Positions 17,025 to 25,919 are shown, counted from the first letter of the stretch. The stretch is 64,000 nt of DNA from Olsenella sp. An290 (GCF_002159535.1 NZ_NFIU01000003.1:119726-183725), one strand, 5' to 3'. Program-made: numbers and translations. The notes: generated by a model from the letters alone, not told the origin.

Positions 17025-17708
17025 CTACTCCCCCTGAGAAGCGACGTCGCCCGAAGGCTCGCCGCCCTCGTGGCCGCCCGTGATGCCTCCGACGATGCCA
17101 GCGAAGGCGTTGCCGCGCGCGATGCCGTTGAGCGTCATTTGGAGGAACGAGAGGCGGCTCTTGAGGTCGTTCTCGTCCTTGTACTCCTGAAAGCGAACGC
17201 CGTTGATGAACCGGTCAATCGCCTTCTTGGCGTCCTCTACGTACTCCATGGCCCCGTCGAGCGTGCTGCTGATGCCTGTGACGAACGCCGGGTGTCCCTC
17301 GCGCGCCTGCCGCGCCTCGATGTCGCGCAGCGTCCTATAGATTGACCAGTTGTCGCCATAGTTGCGGAACGCGGCCTCAAGCTCGGTCTTTGTGACGCGC
17401 GAGCGCGCCCCGAGCGCCTGAACGTATGCGAGCGCGGCGGCGCTCGGCGCCTCGGCCATCTCGTCGCCCGCCTCGCGCTCCGCCTGAGCGAGGACGGCGG
17501 CGGCCTTCTCGCGGAACTCCTCGCATGATGCGTAGAGACGTTCCTGGCCCGCGCGGCCCTTGAGCTTGCCCATAGGCTCGACCGTCTGCCCCGGCTTGAG
17601 CGCGGCCATGTACTCCTTGTAATCCTGCCTTGCGACCTCAAGCGCGGCGCTCGCGCACTGCTCGGCGATGATGGAGAGTCGCGCGTTGGTGCGCCCCTTG
17701 TCGAACAT
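17025..17708 (-). CDS. Hypothetical element protein, 227 aa
   Basis: Not recognised. Long charged helices, then a Gly-rich tail (GIVGGITGGHEGGEPSG). No transmembrane segment or catalytic motif stands out. Its position between the regulator side and packaging genes matches the region of phage islands that carries interference or accessory functions. Confidence 0.6.
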   Translation of the reverse strand: MFDKGRTNARLSIIAEQCASAALEVARQDYKEYMAALKPGQTVEPMGKLKGRAGQERLYASCEEFREKAAAVLAQAEREAGDEMAEAPSAAALAYVQALGARSRVTKTELEAAFRNYGDNWSIYRTLRDIEARQAREGHPAFVTGISSTLDGAMEYVEDAKKAIDRFINGVRFQEYKDENDLKSRLSFLQMTLNGIARGNAFAGIVGGITGGHEGGEPSGDVASQGE

Positions 17709-17710
17709 CC

Positions 17711-17890
17711 CTAGCCCTCCTCGCCCTTGAGCGCGGAGATAGCGCCGCGCACGTCCGCAGCCACGGCCTCAAGGAACGAGACGGCGCTCTCGCGGCCCTC
17801 GTCCGTGTCCGGCCACTGGCTGAGGCGGACGCCCTTCTCGGCCTCCGCGAGCTTGCCGCGAACCTCGCCCATGATCTTGTTGACGTTCAT
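17711..17890 (-). CDS. Small hypothetical element protein, 59 aa
   Basis: Not recognised. Begins MNVNKIMGEVRGKLAEAEKG; this ATG is preferred over the longer frame because AGAAAGAGGC lies just upstream. Two predicted helices, acidic end. It ends 2 nt before the next gene start, so it is in the same operon. Confidence 0.55.
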   Translation of the reverse strand: MNVNKIMGEVRGKLAEAEKGVRLSQWPDTDEGRESAVSFLEAVAADVRGAISALKGEEG

Positions 17891-17904
17891 TCGTGCCTCT
17901 TTCT

Positions 17905-18267
17905 CTAGAAGTCCTGCCCGCCCATTCGGCGGTGCCCGATAGCGAGGACTGAGGACTCGCCCGCGAACTCGGTGGGCTCGTAGACTCCCCACTCCTCATA
18001 GCGCCCGACGTGAGCGAGCGCCCTTAGCGCAGCCGTAACCTCGCGCGTGGCCGCCTCCCTGCGCCCCTTGCGCTTGTAGGAGCACGAGACGTAGACCTCG
18101 AAGCAGACAAGGCCGTTTCCGCAATCGTCCGGGCGCATGACCTGAACGTAGACGCACGGAACGCCGTCCGCGAAGCCCTCGGCCACGCGGTAGCCCCTGA
18201 GGCTCACGCGCAGCCACTCGGCTATGAACCGGCGTTCCTCGGCCCCGATGCCGCGAAGGTCTGCCAC
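17905..18267 (-). CDS. Hypothetical element protein, 120 aa
   Basis: Not recognised. Mixed alpha/beta protein with YVQVMRPDDCG and CFEVYVSCSYKRKGRREA, which reads like a small single-domain phage protein such as a minor head or tail-completion protein, but no confident family. It starts with GTG overlapping the XRE stop by 1 bp (TAGTG on the minus strand), so it is translationally coupled to the regulator. Confidence 0.55.
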   Translation of the reverse strand: MADLRGIGAEERRFIAEWLRVSLRGYRVAEGFADGVPCVYVQVMRPDDCGNGLVCFEVYVSCSYKRKGRREAATREVTAALRALAHVGRYEEWGVYEPTEFAGESSVLAIGHRRMGGQDF

Positions 18268-18524
18268 TAGACGCCTGCCTCCCCGGCGTCGATGGGCTCA
18301 AACAGCTCCTCGAGCGACCCCTCCCAGCCGAGCGCCGCCGCGATTCGCCGCGCCTGCTCCTCGTAGGGAACCGTTCGCCCGCGCTCCATCTTGGAAAGCT
18401 CCGAGCTGTTGAGCCATGCCACGCGGGCAAGCGCCGCCTGCGTTAGCCCTTGCTTCTCGCGCTCGAACTTCAATCGCGTAATGCGATCTGCGAAGAACCC
18501 GGCGCAAGGTGTGGTTACTGCCAA
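18267..18524 (-). CDS. XRE-family transcriptional regulator
   Basis: 85-residue Cro/CI-type DNA-binding protein. Helix-turn-helix: KQGLTQAALARVAWLNSSEL then SKMERGRTVPYEEQARRIAAAL (residues 24-70). Start is TTG 18524, supported by GGAGG 8 nt upstream. It opens the leftward operon leading to the packaging genes and is divergent from the zinc-motif gene at 18631, so the intergenic 18525-18630 probably holds its operator. It could act as the element's master repressor or as an activator of packaging genes. Confidence 0.85.
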   Translation of the reverse strand: MAVTTPCAGFFADRITRLKFEREKQGLTQAALARVAWLNSSELSKMERGRTVPYEEQARRIAAALGWEGSLEELFEPIDAGEAGV

Positions 18525-18630
18525 TGCCTCTACCTCCGTTCTCGTCGTGGTCTAGCCCTACACCCTTATGTTAGGATGGGGGCAGTTCTAAAGATGTGGC
18601 GTCTTTGAAACACATAGAGAAGGGGCTTCT

Positions 18631-19617
18631 ATGAGCAAGTTTGACAAGGCGGAGACTACGGGCCCGCGCTTCTACTCCATGCCGAGCCTTGCGGGGGCGG
18701 GCGGGGAGGCCGCGAAGGCTCACGGCTGCTTCTCGTTCGTCCGCCACGACCTCGCGGGCCACACGGTCTATGAGCCGATGCGCGATGGTTGGCGCAAGTC
18801 CTCCGAAACGTCCCGGCTGCTCAGCGACCTTCTGGGCGTGAACCCGTATGACGCCGACGAACTAGAGGCGTTCATGGGCAGGTACGGCCTCGCGTACTCG
18901 CTCGCTCGCGTCAACGTGAGCGACGGCGAGCAGCCCTATTACGCGCTCCCGGCGACGTACACGGCACACCAAGACTTGTTTATGACGCGGCGCATATTCC
19001 AAAAACGTTTCGGTACCAATGAGGCATGGGGCATAACCGGTAGCGTCGCCATGACGAAAGACCTCTTTGACGCCTCGGACGGCCCGACGCCGGACGGATA
19101 CGAGGACGCCTCCGGCCTCCTCTCCCGCCATGAGGCACAAGAGGCCGTCGCCACCGTCAAGGCCGTTTGCCAGACCATCCTCGACGCCGTGAAGGTGGGC
19201 GGCTACCCGAGCGCCGACGATCTAGACGCGCAGGAAAAGCTAGACCTCGCGTGCCAGTACGCGAGCGCGGCACTCGCCCGCCATACGTTCGCGATAGCGC
19301 CGTTCGGCGGCACCATGCCGGACTCGGCCCCGGCGCTCGCCCTCGCGCTCGCCCAGACCGTAGCAATAGCCCTCGACGGCGAGCCTCTGAAACAGTGCAA
19401 GCACTGCGGGCGGTGGTTTCAGTACAAGACCGGGGCGCGGACGTATGCCGTGCAAGACCCGAGCGTTCAGAGGCGCGAGCGGCGCGCGGACTACTGCTCG
19501 GTCAAGTGCCAGCAGGCGCACAACTACGAAAAGCTCAAGGCGAAGCGGGCAGCCGAGCGCGCCGAGCGCGAGAAGGCGGCCTCGAACGAGAAAACGGCCT
19601 CGCAGAACGCCGTATGA
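18631..19617 (+). CDS. Hypothetical protein with C-terminal zinc-binding Cys cluster
   Basis: 328 residues; the only rightward gene in the element. N-terminal 260 residues are not recognised. The C-terminus has CKHCGRWFQYK followed by RADYCSVKCQQAHNYEK, a four-Cys zinc ribbon of the type found at the end of some phage and CGNR-like proteins, then a Lys/Glu/Ala-rich tail. A nucleic-acid-binding role is likely from the zinc motif. It has its own promoter region facing the XRE gene, so it may be a cargo (for example anti-phage) gene. That is inference from position and orientation. Confidence 0.7.
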   Translation: MSKFDKAETTGPRFYSMPSLAGAGGEAAKAHGCFSFVRHDLAGHTVYEPMRDGWRKSSETSRLLSDLLGVNPYDADELEAFMGRYGLAYSLARVNVSDGEQPYYALPATYTAHQDLFMTRRIFQKRFGTNEAWGITGSVAMTKDLFDASDGPTPDGYEDASGLLSRHEAQEAVATVKAVCQTILDAVKVGGYPSADDLDAQEKLDLACQYASAALARHTFAIAPFGGTMPDSAPALALALAQTVAIALDGEPLKQCKHCGRWFQYKTGARTYAVQDPSVQRRERRADYCSVKCQQAHNYEKLKAKRAAERAEREKAASNEKTASQNAV

Positions 19618-19766
19618 GGCCCTAGAACGGGCGACCTCGACCGGATGCCCCGAGGGGTCGGGAACCGCCGTCATTCGGCGTTCTGCGCCGCTTAGCGATT
19701 ACCTCCGTCCCATCCGCCGCCTTTCGCGCGTGTCCACCCAGGGTGGGTTCATCCCCAAAGTGCTGA

Positions 19767-20062
19767 GAACTGCAACAGGAACTGCAACAGGTGTGTAACA
19801 GCTTGAGCGACAAAAGCGCAGGTAGCTGACCATGCGTTGCAGTTGTTACAGTTGTTGCAGTTGTTTTCTCGAAAACCCTATGAGATACGGAAACAACATG
19901 CTTTTGCCTTGTATTCCACTGTCGTTTTCTATCCCTATCCTCTTTTTAGAAAAAGAACTGCAACAACTGTAACAAGCGGGGTAAATCCGGCGCTTTACCT
20001 GCAAAAACACCTGTTGCAGTTCCCTCGCTGAGAACTGCAACAGGAACTGCAACAACTGTAAC
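19767..20062. repeat. Iteron-like repeats, candidate replication origin
   Basis: The 467-bp region 19618-20084 has no gene. It holds at least eight copies of AACTGCAACA or its reverse TGTTGCAGTT. Examples: tandem 12-mers GAACTGCAACAG at 19767-19778 and 19779-19790, inverted copies at 19836-19865, direct ones at 19955-19976, inverted at 20011-20022, and tandem again at 20032-20062. Interleaved AACTGTAAC variants occur. The middle (19861-19950) is AT-rich against a GC-rich background. Repeats plus an AT-rich tract next to the primase/helicase gene suggest an origin. Confidence 0.7.
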
Positions 20063-20084
20063 GGCGCTCGCGTATTTTCTGAGG

Positions 20085-22598
20085 TTAAGACTTACGCCTC
20101 CACGCTGTCAGGGTTCCGTAGCCGGGAACCCTCTGCCTGCCCGTTCGGCGATAGGATGGGCTGGAGTCGAGCGCTCGCGAGATTCTGTTCTGCTCAGGCC
20201 GTCGCATCGTCCTGAAGTCATCTGCGAGGATGCCAAGCGCCTCTTTTGCCGCCATCTCGCGACAAGTGATCTCCGGCTTTGCCCTATCCAGCCACTCGCG
20301 TATGCTCTCTGCCCATTCGTCGGCCTCGGTGAATGTGGCCTGTGCCGCCGCCATGTCTGGGAGAACGGCGTCCGGGAGTCTGAGTCGGCGGAGGAATCCA
20401 TCCTTGCCGATGCGGTCGTGCTCCTCCAGCATCTCCGCGATTCCGATTCTCACGGCCCTAAACATCTCTTCGCGCTCGCTGTCGGCAAGCCGCTTGGTCG
20501 CGTGGCACTCGATGATGGGGAAGCGCCGGTTTCCCGTCTCGTCGCTCAGAACGTCGCGGCTGTTGGTGCTGCCGACCATGACGAATGAGCGGGAGAGGTC
20601 GAAGTCGCCACGGTAATTGACGTGCCTAACGTCGCTGTTGCGGCTGACGGCGGACTTGAGCTGCTCAAGGCTCTTGGTCCCCTTCATGGCGGCGAGCTCC
20701 TCCACATCGGCCACCAAGTGTCCGGGTGCGACCTGCGAGATTGACTTCTCGTCCATGCCGCGCGCGAGCGTGACGAACAGCGACGGCGCGAGCGCACAGG
20801 CCTTCCAGAACGTGTCCTTCCCGATGCCCTGTGCCCCGTAGAGTATCGGCATGAGCTGGAAGTCGCACCCCGGGTACAGCGCGCGGGCGATAATCGCTCG
20901 GAACGTCACCCGCTCAACCTCGTAGGTGTATCGGCACGGCGTAGCGCCAAGGAATCGGGCGAGCGTCCACCCCGCCACGCATGTAACGTTCTCGATGATG
21001 TTTCCCGCCTCGTCGGTGAGCGCGTAGCCCATCCCGCGCGGTGCGGGTGAGACGATGCCAAGGCATGTGGGAGCGCCATCGTAGAAGGGGGCCATGCCGA
21101 ACGGCCCTTCTCCCGTTTCGGTCACGTTCAGCCCGCCGCCAGTGTTCTTCTCCACTTTTGGGAGGTTGAGAATTGCGTCGCGAAGCGGGTTGAACCGATG
21201 CTCGACCGCCGACGTGAAGACGCCCATCGCGTCGCGTATGCTGTGCCTGTCCGCCTTCTTGGTGCTGTAGTGCTCCACCACCATTCGGACCGCCGCCCCG
21301 TCGCGGGAATCGTCCCAAGGGCGTGGGGTGGGGTCGGGGTCCCATGACGTTGGGGCGAGCTTCCAATACTCTCCGTCGCAATCGTTCAGCTTGAGGGCGG
21401 CTACAAGCTCGGTGCTTCCCTTCATCCACTGGACAAGCTCCTCGATTCGCGGCTGCCTCTCCTCGTCAAAGAACGAGTAGCCGTCTATCGGCTCGACGCT
21501 GAGCTTGGGCTGCGCGGCGAGCGCTTGGGCGTGCGCCACCCCCAGCGCTGAGGCGAGGCCCGCTGGGTCCTCGGCGCGCCACTCGCCGGCGTCCTTGGGG
21601 GCACCATCGGGCCACGCGAACGGGATTGCGATAACGCCCTTTTTCTCCAGCCTAGCGACTGCCTTCTCGATTTTGGGGCGTCCCGTCTCGTCGTTGTCGA
21701 GCATGAGGACAACTCGCATCTGCTCGACTTCGTTGCGCGCCTCGATTGCCTGAAGCGTGCCGTTGCTGATGCTCGACAGAACAGGGGTCGCTCGGTAGCC
21801 CGCAGCTTCGACCGCGAGTGCGTCGGGCCACCCCTCCACAACGAAGCAAACGCCGTCCTCCCCGCAGATTGCGTCGGGGTTCAGCAGATCGGGCTGCTTC
21901 ATGGCCTCTTTGTTCGGTTTGGCATATTTCCGGTATCTCGGGTGCTTGTCCCTGTACTCCTTGGTTCCTCGCTCCTCGTATCCCTCGGATATGTCGCGGT
22001 CGATGTGGTAGTAATCGAAGCTGCCCCGCGCCGTGAAGACAAGGCGGGTGTAGCCGTCCCAATACATCCCGGTAAAGTCTTTATATGATCCCGCGCGGCG
22101 GATGGTGTCGGCGTCAACCACTCCAAGGCCCGCGTCGATTGCCTCCTCGACTGTCATCCCGCAATGGGCGGAGAGGTAGGGGGCGGCAAGGCGCTTGGCC
22201 TCGTCGCTGTCTCGGAGGGTGCGCCGCGACTCCTCGATAAGCGCGCGATGGTGCGTCCGGCTTTCCTCCGCAGTGAAGCCGTATTTGTTCAGTTCACGCT
22301 TTTTGACCGGGGCGATTGCTGCGCTCCCGATGCTGACGCCGCGCTCCGCGCAGATCTTAGCGACGGTTGCCCCCGTGATGCCTCCGTCGGCGGTGAAGGT
22401 CTCCCACTTGCTCGCGCACACTCCGGGCTCGTAGCGGTCGGGGTCGCGGGAGCTGAACTCATCCCACTCCTCGACGCCAAACCCTGCCGACTTCAGCCCC
22501 ATCCCAATCTTGAGCCATTCGTCATAGGTGAGCGTTTGGGGGTCGATAGCGGCGAGAAGCTTAGGAAGGTCCGCGTGTTTGTTCTCGCGTCCTGTCAT
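20085..22598 (-). CDS. VapE/D5-like primase-helicase replication protein
   Basis: 837-residue replication protein of the element. N-terminus matches a PriCT-2 domain (LTYDEWLKIGMGLKSAGFG, then ADGGITGATVAKICAERG). A TOPRIM-like centre reads FVVEGWPDALAVEAAG and VVLMLDNDETGRPK. The C-terminal VirE/VapE superfamily 3-like helicase has Walker A GAQGIGKDTFW, Walker B-like VADVEELAAM, and VGSTNSRDVLSDETGNRRF. It probably primes and unwinds at the iteron region directly downstream. Such Pri-Rep proteins are hallmarks of phage-inducible islands, though they also occur in prophages. Confidence 0.88.
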   Translation of the reverse strand: MTGRENKHADLPKLLAAIDPQTLTYDEWLKIGMGLKSAGFGVEEWDEFSSRDPDRYEPGVCASKWETFTADGGITGATVAKICAERGVSIGSAAIAPVKKRELNKYGFTAEESRTHHRALIEESRRTLRDSDEAKRLAAPYLSAHCGMTVEEAIDAGLGVVDADTIRRAGSYKDFTGMYWDGYTRLVFTARGSFDYYHIDRDISEGYEERGTKEYRDKHPRYRKYAKPNKEAMKQPDLLNPDAICGEDGVCFVVEGWPDALAVEAAGYRATPVLSSISNGTLQAIEARNEVEQMRVVLMLDNDETGRPKIEKAVARLEKKGVIAIPFAWPDGAPKDAGEWRAEDPAGLASALGVAHAQALAAQPKLSVEPIDGYSFFDEERQPRIEELVQWMKGSTELVAALKLNDCDGEYWKLAPTSWDPDPTPRPWDDSRDGAAVRMVVEHYSTKKADRHSIRDAMGVFTSAVEHRFNPLRDAILNLPKVEKNTGGGLNVTETGEGPFGMAPFYDGAPTCLGIVSPAPRGMGYALTDEAGNIIENVTCVAGWTLARFLGATPCRYTYEVERVTFRAIIARALYPGCDFQLMPILYGAQGIGKDTFWKACALAPSLFVTLARGMDEKSISQVAPGHLVADVEELAAMKGTKSLEQLKSAVSRNSDVRHVNYRGDFDLSRSFVMVGSTNSRDVLSDETGNRRFPIIECHATKRLADSEREEMFRAVRIGIAEMLEEHDRIGKDGFLRRLRLPDAVLPDMAAAQATFTEADEWAESIREWLDRAKPEITCREMAAKEALGILADDFRTMRRPEQNRISRALDSSPSYRRTGRQRVPGYGTLTAWRRKS

Positions 22599-22607
22599 AT
22601 CCCGCCC

Positions 22608-22844
22608 TTAGTTGAGGCCCGCGAAATCGAGAAGGCGGTCGCGGTTGATGCGCCACAGGCTCATGACGCGCACGGCCTTGAGCTTGCCCTGCTCGCACAT
22701 GCGGGTGACGGTGCGGGGCGTGACGTTGAGAATCGCCGCCGCCTGGTTGGTGTCGAGGAGGTCGGGGAGGGTGCTGCGGAGGCTCGTGTCGTTGCGGACA
22801 GGGGACTTGGACTCAACGTCGTTTGTCACGGTGGAAACGCTCAT
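22608..22844 (-). CDS. Excisionase-like helix-turn-helix protein
   Basis: 78 residues. The C-terminal half is an HTH_17/MerR-like excisionase fold: LLDTNQAAAILNVTPRTVTR then MCEQGKLKAVRVMSLWRINR. ATG 22844 is chosen because GGAGT lies 7 nt upstream; the longer frame lacks a site. It lies 9 nt before the primase start in the same operon. Likely acts as recombination directionality factor for the integrase or as a regulator; the fold cannot distinguish these. Confidence 0.8.
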   Translation of the reverse strand: MSVSTVTNDVESKSPVRNDTSLRSTLPDLLDTNQAAAILNVTPRTVTRMCEQGKLKAVRVMSLWRINRDRLLDFAGLN

Positions 22845-22856
22845 GGTGATACTCCT

Positions 22857-22920
22857 AACTAGTCGTTGCGGTCTGGCCGCGTCCGGCCTCGCCGCCATGT
22901 TTGATTTGTCGCGACTAGTT
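22857..22920. promoter_or_regulatory. 9-bp inverted repeat upstream of the excisionase-like gene
   Basis: AACTAGTCG (22857-22865) and CGACTAGTT (22912-22920) are perfect inverted copies 46 nt apart. Could be paired operator half-sites. The remaining 22921-23150 shows no gene. Confidence 0.4.
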
Positions 22921-23150
22921 GGAGCTTAGCGGTTGTTGAGGACTGCAAAGACGCAGGTAGATAGGCATGAAATCGCCAATTCGGAAACGATGTTGGTCCG
23001 TTCGCAGATGCATATTTCCGTCAGTTGGCCACACTCGCCCACACATTGAGAGAGGCGGAAGCGATTTGCCCGCATTCTCAGGCTCTCGCTTCCGCCTCCG
23101 CACTTGAAAATAAGTCTCTGCCTCAACCAACGTTTTACGTTGTCGAAATG

Positions 23151-24023
23151 TTAGCCGTCCAGCTCCAAGTACTCGCTAAGGACCGTTGTCTCGATTGCGG
23201 AGTCTGCCGCCCCGTAGTAATCGAAGAGTGATGGACTGCCAATCAGGTTCGCGCCGGTTTCCTCATCCAACTGCTGCTCCACTCTCTCCAGATGGTCGAG
23301 GTAGCCGTCATAGTCGTATGCGATTAGGTCGGCAAGGTCGCCAAGCGTCGCGTGCGTGCCGCATGCGGTCTTTCGCAGCGCGTCGGCTATCTGGCGCGCG
23401 CGGCGGTCGCGCTCCGAGCTGCCCTTGTACGAGTCGAGCATCCCCATCATCACGCGGAACAGCGTCGCCCGGTCGCGGGCGTCCATTGTGTGCAACGCCT
23501 CGATTGTCGCGCGACCGACGAACTCCGCGCGGGCGCGCTCCTGGGCCCTTGTGCGGAGATGGTCACAGCCAAGGACTTCCGCTGCGGACTCGATAGCTTT
23601 TAGCCTTTCGTCGCAGCAATCAACCCACGCTTGGCTATCGCTCGTATCCACGCCGCATCGCTCGTCTTCGTCAAGAACCTGCTTGGCACAACTGAGTTCA
23701 TCAAACGACTCTGCGAACGCCCGCGAAGCGTGCCGGAGAAGTATCCTCTGCCTCTCCTCTGTCAACACGGATGGATCACTCAAGATGTTTCGCGCCTGTC
23801 TACTACTGATGCCCAGAACTTCGCCAAGAGACTCCGCTCTGCCCTCCCGCTCGATTCCCAGCGCGTCCAGCGCCTCGGCGAACTGCTCGGGAGTCACGTC
23901 CTTGCCGAGCGGATTGAATCTCTTGTTCCGTTTGGTCCAGTTGTCCAGCCATGCGCGGTAGGCGTCGGCGAATCCCTGCGTGAGCGGCCGCATGCCCTCG
24001 CGCACCAAATGAGTCTGTGCCAT
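23151..24023 (-). CDS. Hypothetical element protein, 290 aa, HTH-like segment
   Basis: Not recognised. Charged helical protein. Around residues 67-95, LGEVLGISSRQARNILSDP resembles a helix-turn-helix, so DNA binding is possible. It lies between the excisionase-like and integrase genes on the same strand, 2 nt after the preceding stop, a position where phage islands often keep a master regulator. The link to regulation is inference. Confidence 0.6.
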   Translation of the reverse strand: MAQTHLVREGMRPLTQGFADAYRAWLDNWTKRNKRFNPLGKDVTPEQFAEALDALGIEREGRAESLGEVLGISSRQARNILSDPSVLTEERQRILLRHASRAFAESFDELSCAKQVLDEDERCGVDTSDSQAWVDCCDERLKAIESAAEVLGCDHLRTRAQERARAEFVGRATIEALHTMDARDRATLFRVMMGMLDSYKGSSERDRRARQIADALRKTACGTHATLGDLADLIAYDYDGYLDHLERVEQQLDEETGANLIGSPSLFDYYGAADSAIETTVLSEYLELDG

Positions 24024-24025
24024 GG

Positions 24026-24253
24026 TTACGCCTCCGTCCCGCTGAAATGGAGGACGGCGGCGGGGTTTGCCGCCCGCCTCTTTTCAACTGCGTCCGCTAT
24101 GCCACTTGCGGCAGCGATTATCGCGCTGCGTCCTTCGCTGTCGCACGCCATATAGGTGTTCACTAGAAAGCCGATGCGTGCGTCCTCGTCCGTCGAACAC
24201 GCCACCAAGGTTCCCCGTTCAATCCAGTTCTTCGTTGCTCCGGTGCGCGCCAT
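24026..24253 (-). CDS. Small hypothetical element protein, 75 aa
   Basis: Not recognised. Begins MARTGATKNWIERGTLVAC; alpha-helical with an Ala-rich centre. It starts 2 nt after the integrase stop and ends 2 nt before the next gene, so it is expressed with the integrase. Confidence 0.6.
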   Translation of the reverse strand: MARTGATKNWIERGTLVACSTDEDARIGFLVNTYMACDSEGRSAIIAAASGIADAVEKRRAANPAAVLHFSGTEA

Positions 24254-24255
24254 GG

Positions 24256-25524
24256 CTAGTCCTCCGTCCCCGTCCTGCCCAGCGTCAGAATCTGCCCGTC
24301 GTTTGCGTGGCGGGAGACCTCCGTCTCAATCGCCCTTGCCACGGCGTCGGAGGCGCGCCGCTTCGCGTCGGGGTCGGCGCTCGCGTAGGTGTTCATGGTC
24401 ATTGCTGCGTTTGCGTGGCCCATCATGCTCGACACACTCTTAACGTCCACGCCGTGCGCGATTGCAGCCGTCGCGAAGGTGTGGCGAAGGTCGTGGAAGG
24501 TCGGCCGCTTGCCCTCAGTTCCGACAAGCTCCAGCGCGTCCGCCGTCCTTCTCCATCGATTCGATAGGTAGTGCGGCTGCATGAAGGAGCCGTCGGCCCC
24601 GCCGATTACGTACAGCGTCGAGAGGTCACGCCCGGTGCTCATTCGCTCCTCGTTCATCTGCGCGCGCCGCGCTTTGAGGGCAGCGACGAGAACATCGGGG
24701 ATGGGGAGCGTCCGCGCGCTGCCGTCCGTCTTCGGCTCTTTGGGATACCACTTGCTTCCCTCGTGGCCGATGGTCTCGCGTATGGTGAGGGTCCTGTCTT
24801 CGAAGTCAACGGCACGCCACCTGAGGCCGCATACCTCGCCCTCGCGAAGCCCCATGTAGAGGGCGAGCGCGAACCCGATGTTGGTCTTTGTGGCGGGGTC
24901 TATCGCGATGAACTGAGCGACCTTGGCGCGGCCCTTCTCGTCCAGCGCGTTGGGCTTAGGTGCCTCCAGCTTCGGCGCTTTGACGGTGCGGGTCGGGTTC
25001 TTCGCGAGCCTGTCGCGCTCCACTGCTTGGGTCATGGCGGAGCGGAGGAGAACGAGGGCCTTGCGAACGGTCACGGGGGCGAACTGCTTCGCAAGGGCGT
25101 TAATCCACCCCTGCACATCATCAGGCGTGAGGGCGTCTAGGCCAATCGAGCCAATGCCCGGGGCAATGAGCTTGCTGAGGATTCGGTCGTACTCCGCAGC
25201 CGTGGAGCGCTCGACGTGTGGCCGCCGCCCCTCGATATAGAAGCTCACGTAGTCGGAGACGGTCTCTCCCGGCCTGATGCCAAGCGCTGCCAACTCCTGC
25301 GCGGTCCGCGCCTCCTCGTTGAGTGCGCGCCTCAGCTCCTCCGCCTCGTAGCTCGCGGCCTTCCAGACCTGCTTGCTGCGCCCGGTGTCGCGCCCCGTGG
25401 TCTCCAGAACGCGGCTCGTTTTCTTCCAGTTTCCTTCTTCATCTTTGTACATGAGCTGAGCGCGCCACTTTTCATCACCGTATTGTCTTATCGACACGCT
25501 CGTAAACTTGTCCTCTACCTGCAT
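24256..25524 (-). CDS. int: Tyrosine-type site-specific integrase
   Basis: Integrates and excises the element at tRNA-Gly(TCC). 422 residues. N-terminal arm-binding domain (SVSIRQYGDEKWRAQLMYKD), SAM-like core-binding domain (TVSDYVSFYIEG), then the catalytic domain with the first Arg in LYMGLREGEVCGLRW, HDLRHTFAT (H-x-x-R), H in MGHANAAMT, and nucleophile Tyr in NTYA. The start ATG 25524 has GGAGG 6 nt upstream; the longer frame is rejected. It lies 160 bp from the right att core, beside the putative arm sites. Confidence 0.95.
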   Translation of the reverse strand: MQVEDKFTSVSIRQYGDEKWRAQLMYKDEEGNWKKTSRVLETTGRDTGRSKQVWKAASYEAEELRRALNEEARTAQELAALGIRPGETVSDYVSFYIEGRRPHVERSTAAEYDRILSKLIAPGIGSIGLDALTPDDVQGWINALAKQFAPVTVRKALVLLRSAMTQAVERDRLAKNPTRTVKAPKLEAPKPNALDEKGRAKVAQFIAIDPATKTNIGFALALYMGLREGEVCGLRWRAVDFEDRTLTIRETIGHEGSKWYPKEPKTDGSARTLPIPDVLVAALKARRAQMNEERMSTGRDLSTLYVIGGADGSFMQPHYLSNRWRRTADALELVGTEGKRPTFHDLRHTFATAAIAHGVDVKSVSSMMGHANAAMTMNTYASADPDAKRRASDAVARAIETEVSRHANDGQILTLGRTGTED

Positions 25525-25540
25525 CTCTGCACCTCCAAAA

Positions 25541-25572
25541 ATGCGCAATGGCGTGCGCAATACGTGCGCAAT
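25541..25572 (+). promoter_or_regulatory. Putative integrase arm-binding sites, right end
   Basis: Direct copies (A/G)TGCGCAAT at 25541, 25553 and 25564, spacing 12 and 11, mirroring the set at 13103-13136. They also overlap the probable integrase promoter region, so integrase may autoregulate. Confidence 0.6.
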
Positions 25573-25686
25573 ATCGGCCTGACTACATGGTAAATCACAG
25601 TCCATATAGACTCAATAGACCAAATAGGCGCAGGTAGAATGTCTATATATTTCCAGCTAGACGCGCTGACGCAAAACATCCGCACA

Positions 25687-25730
25687 CTTCCAAGCTGATG
25701 ACGCGGGTTCGATTCCCGTCACCCGCTCCA
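25687..25730 (+). other. Right attachment site (44-bp core)
   Basis: Exact copy of 13001-13044: a tRNA-Gly 3' fragment without its 5' half. Confidence 0.92.
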
Positions 25731-25740
25731 TGTTCCTTCA

Positions 25741-25764
25741 AGCCCGGGCTCGCCCCGGGCTTTT
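25741..25764 (+). terminator. Original tRNA-Gly terminator, displaced
   Basis: AGCCCGGG (25741-25748) pairs with CCCGGGCT (25754-25761), then TTTT. It follows the tRNA fragment directly, so it is most likely the pre-integration terminator of the tRNA-Pro/Gly operon, now 12.7 kb away. Confidence 0.75.
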
Positions 25765-25773
25765 CCGTAAATA

Positions 25774-25919
25774 GGGGACAGGTTTTTTCTCTCAGAGAAA
25801 ATGGGACAGGCCTGTCGTCTCCCGCGCTCTGCCGGCGCCGTCTCCGACGACCTGCCGACGCGCGTCCTTCTTGCCGCTGGCCTGTCCCAAATTCTCTGAG
25901 AGGAAAAACCTGTCCCCTT
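25774..25919. repeat. Inverted pair of REP-like repeats (R4/R5)
   Basis: R4 at 25774-25811 and R5 at 25881-25919 face each other across 69 nt. Each has the GGGGACAGG end, TCTCTCAGAGA-type centre and GGGACAGG inner end. The pair resembles a transposase-less mobile unit. No gene is seen in 25731-25985. Confidence 0.85.
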
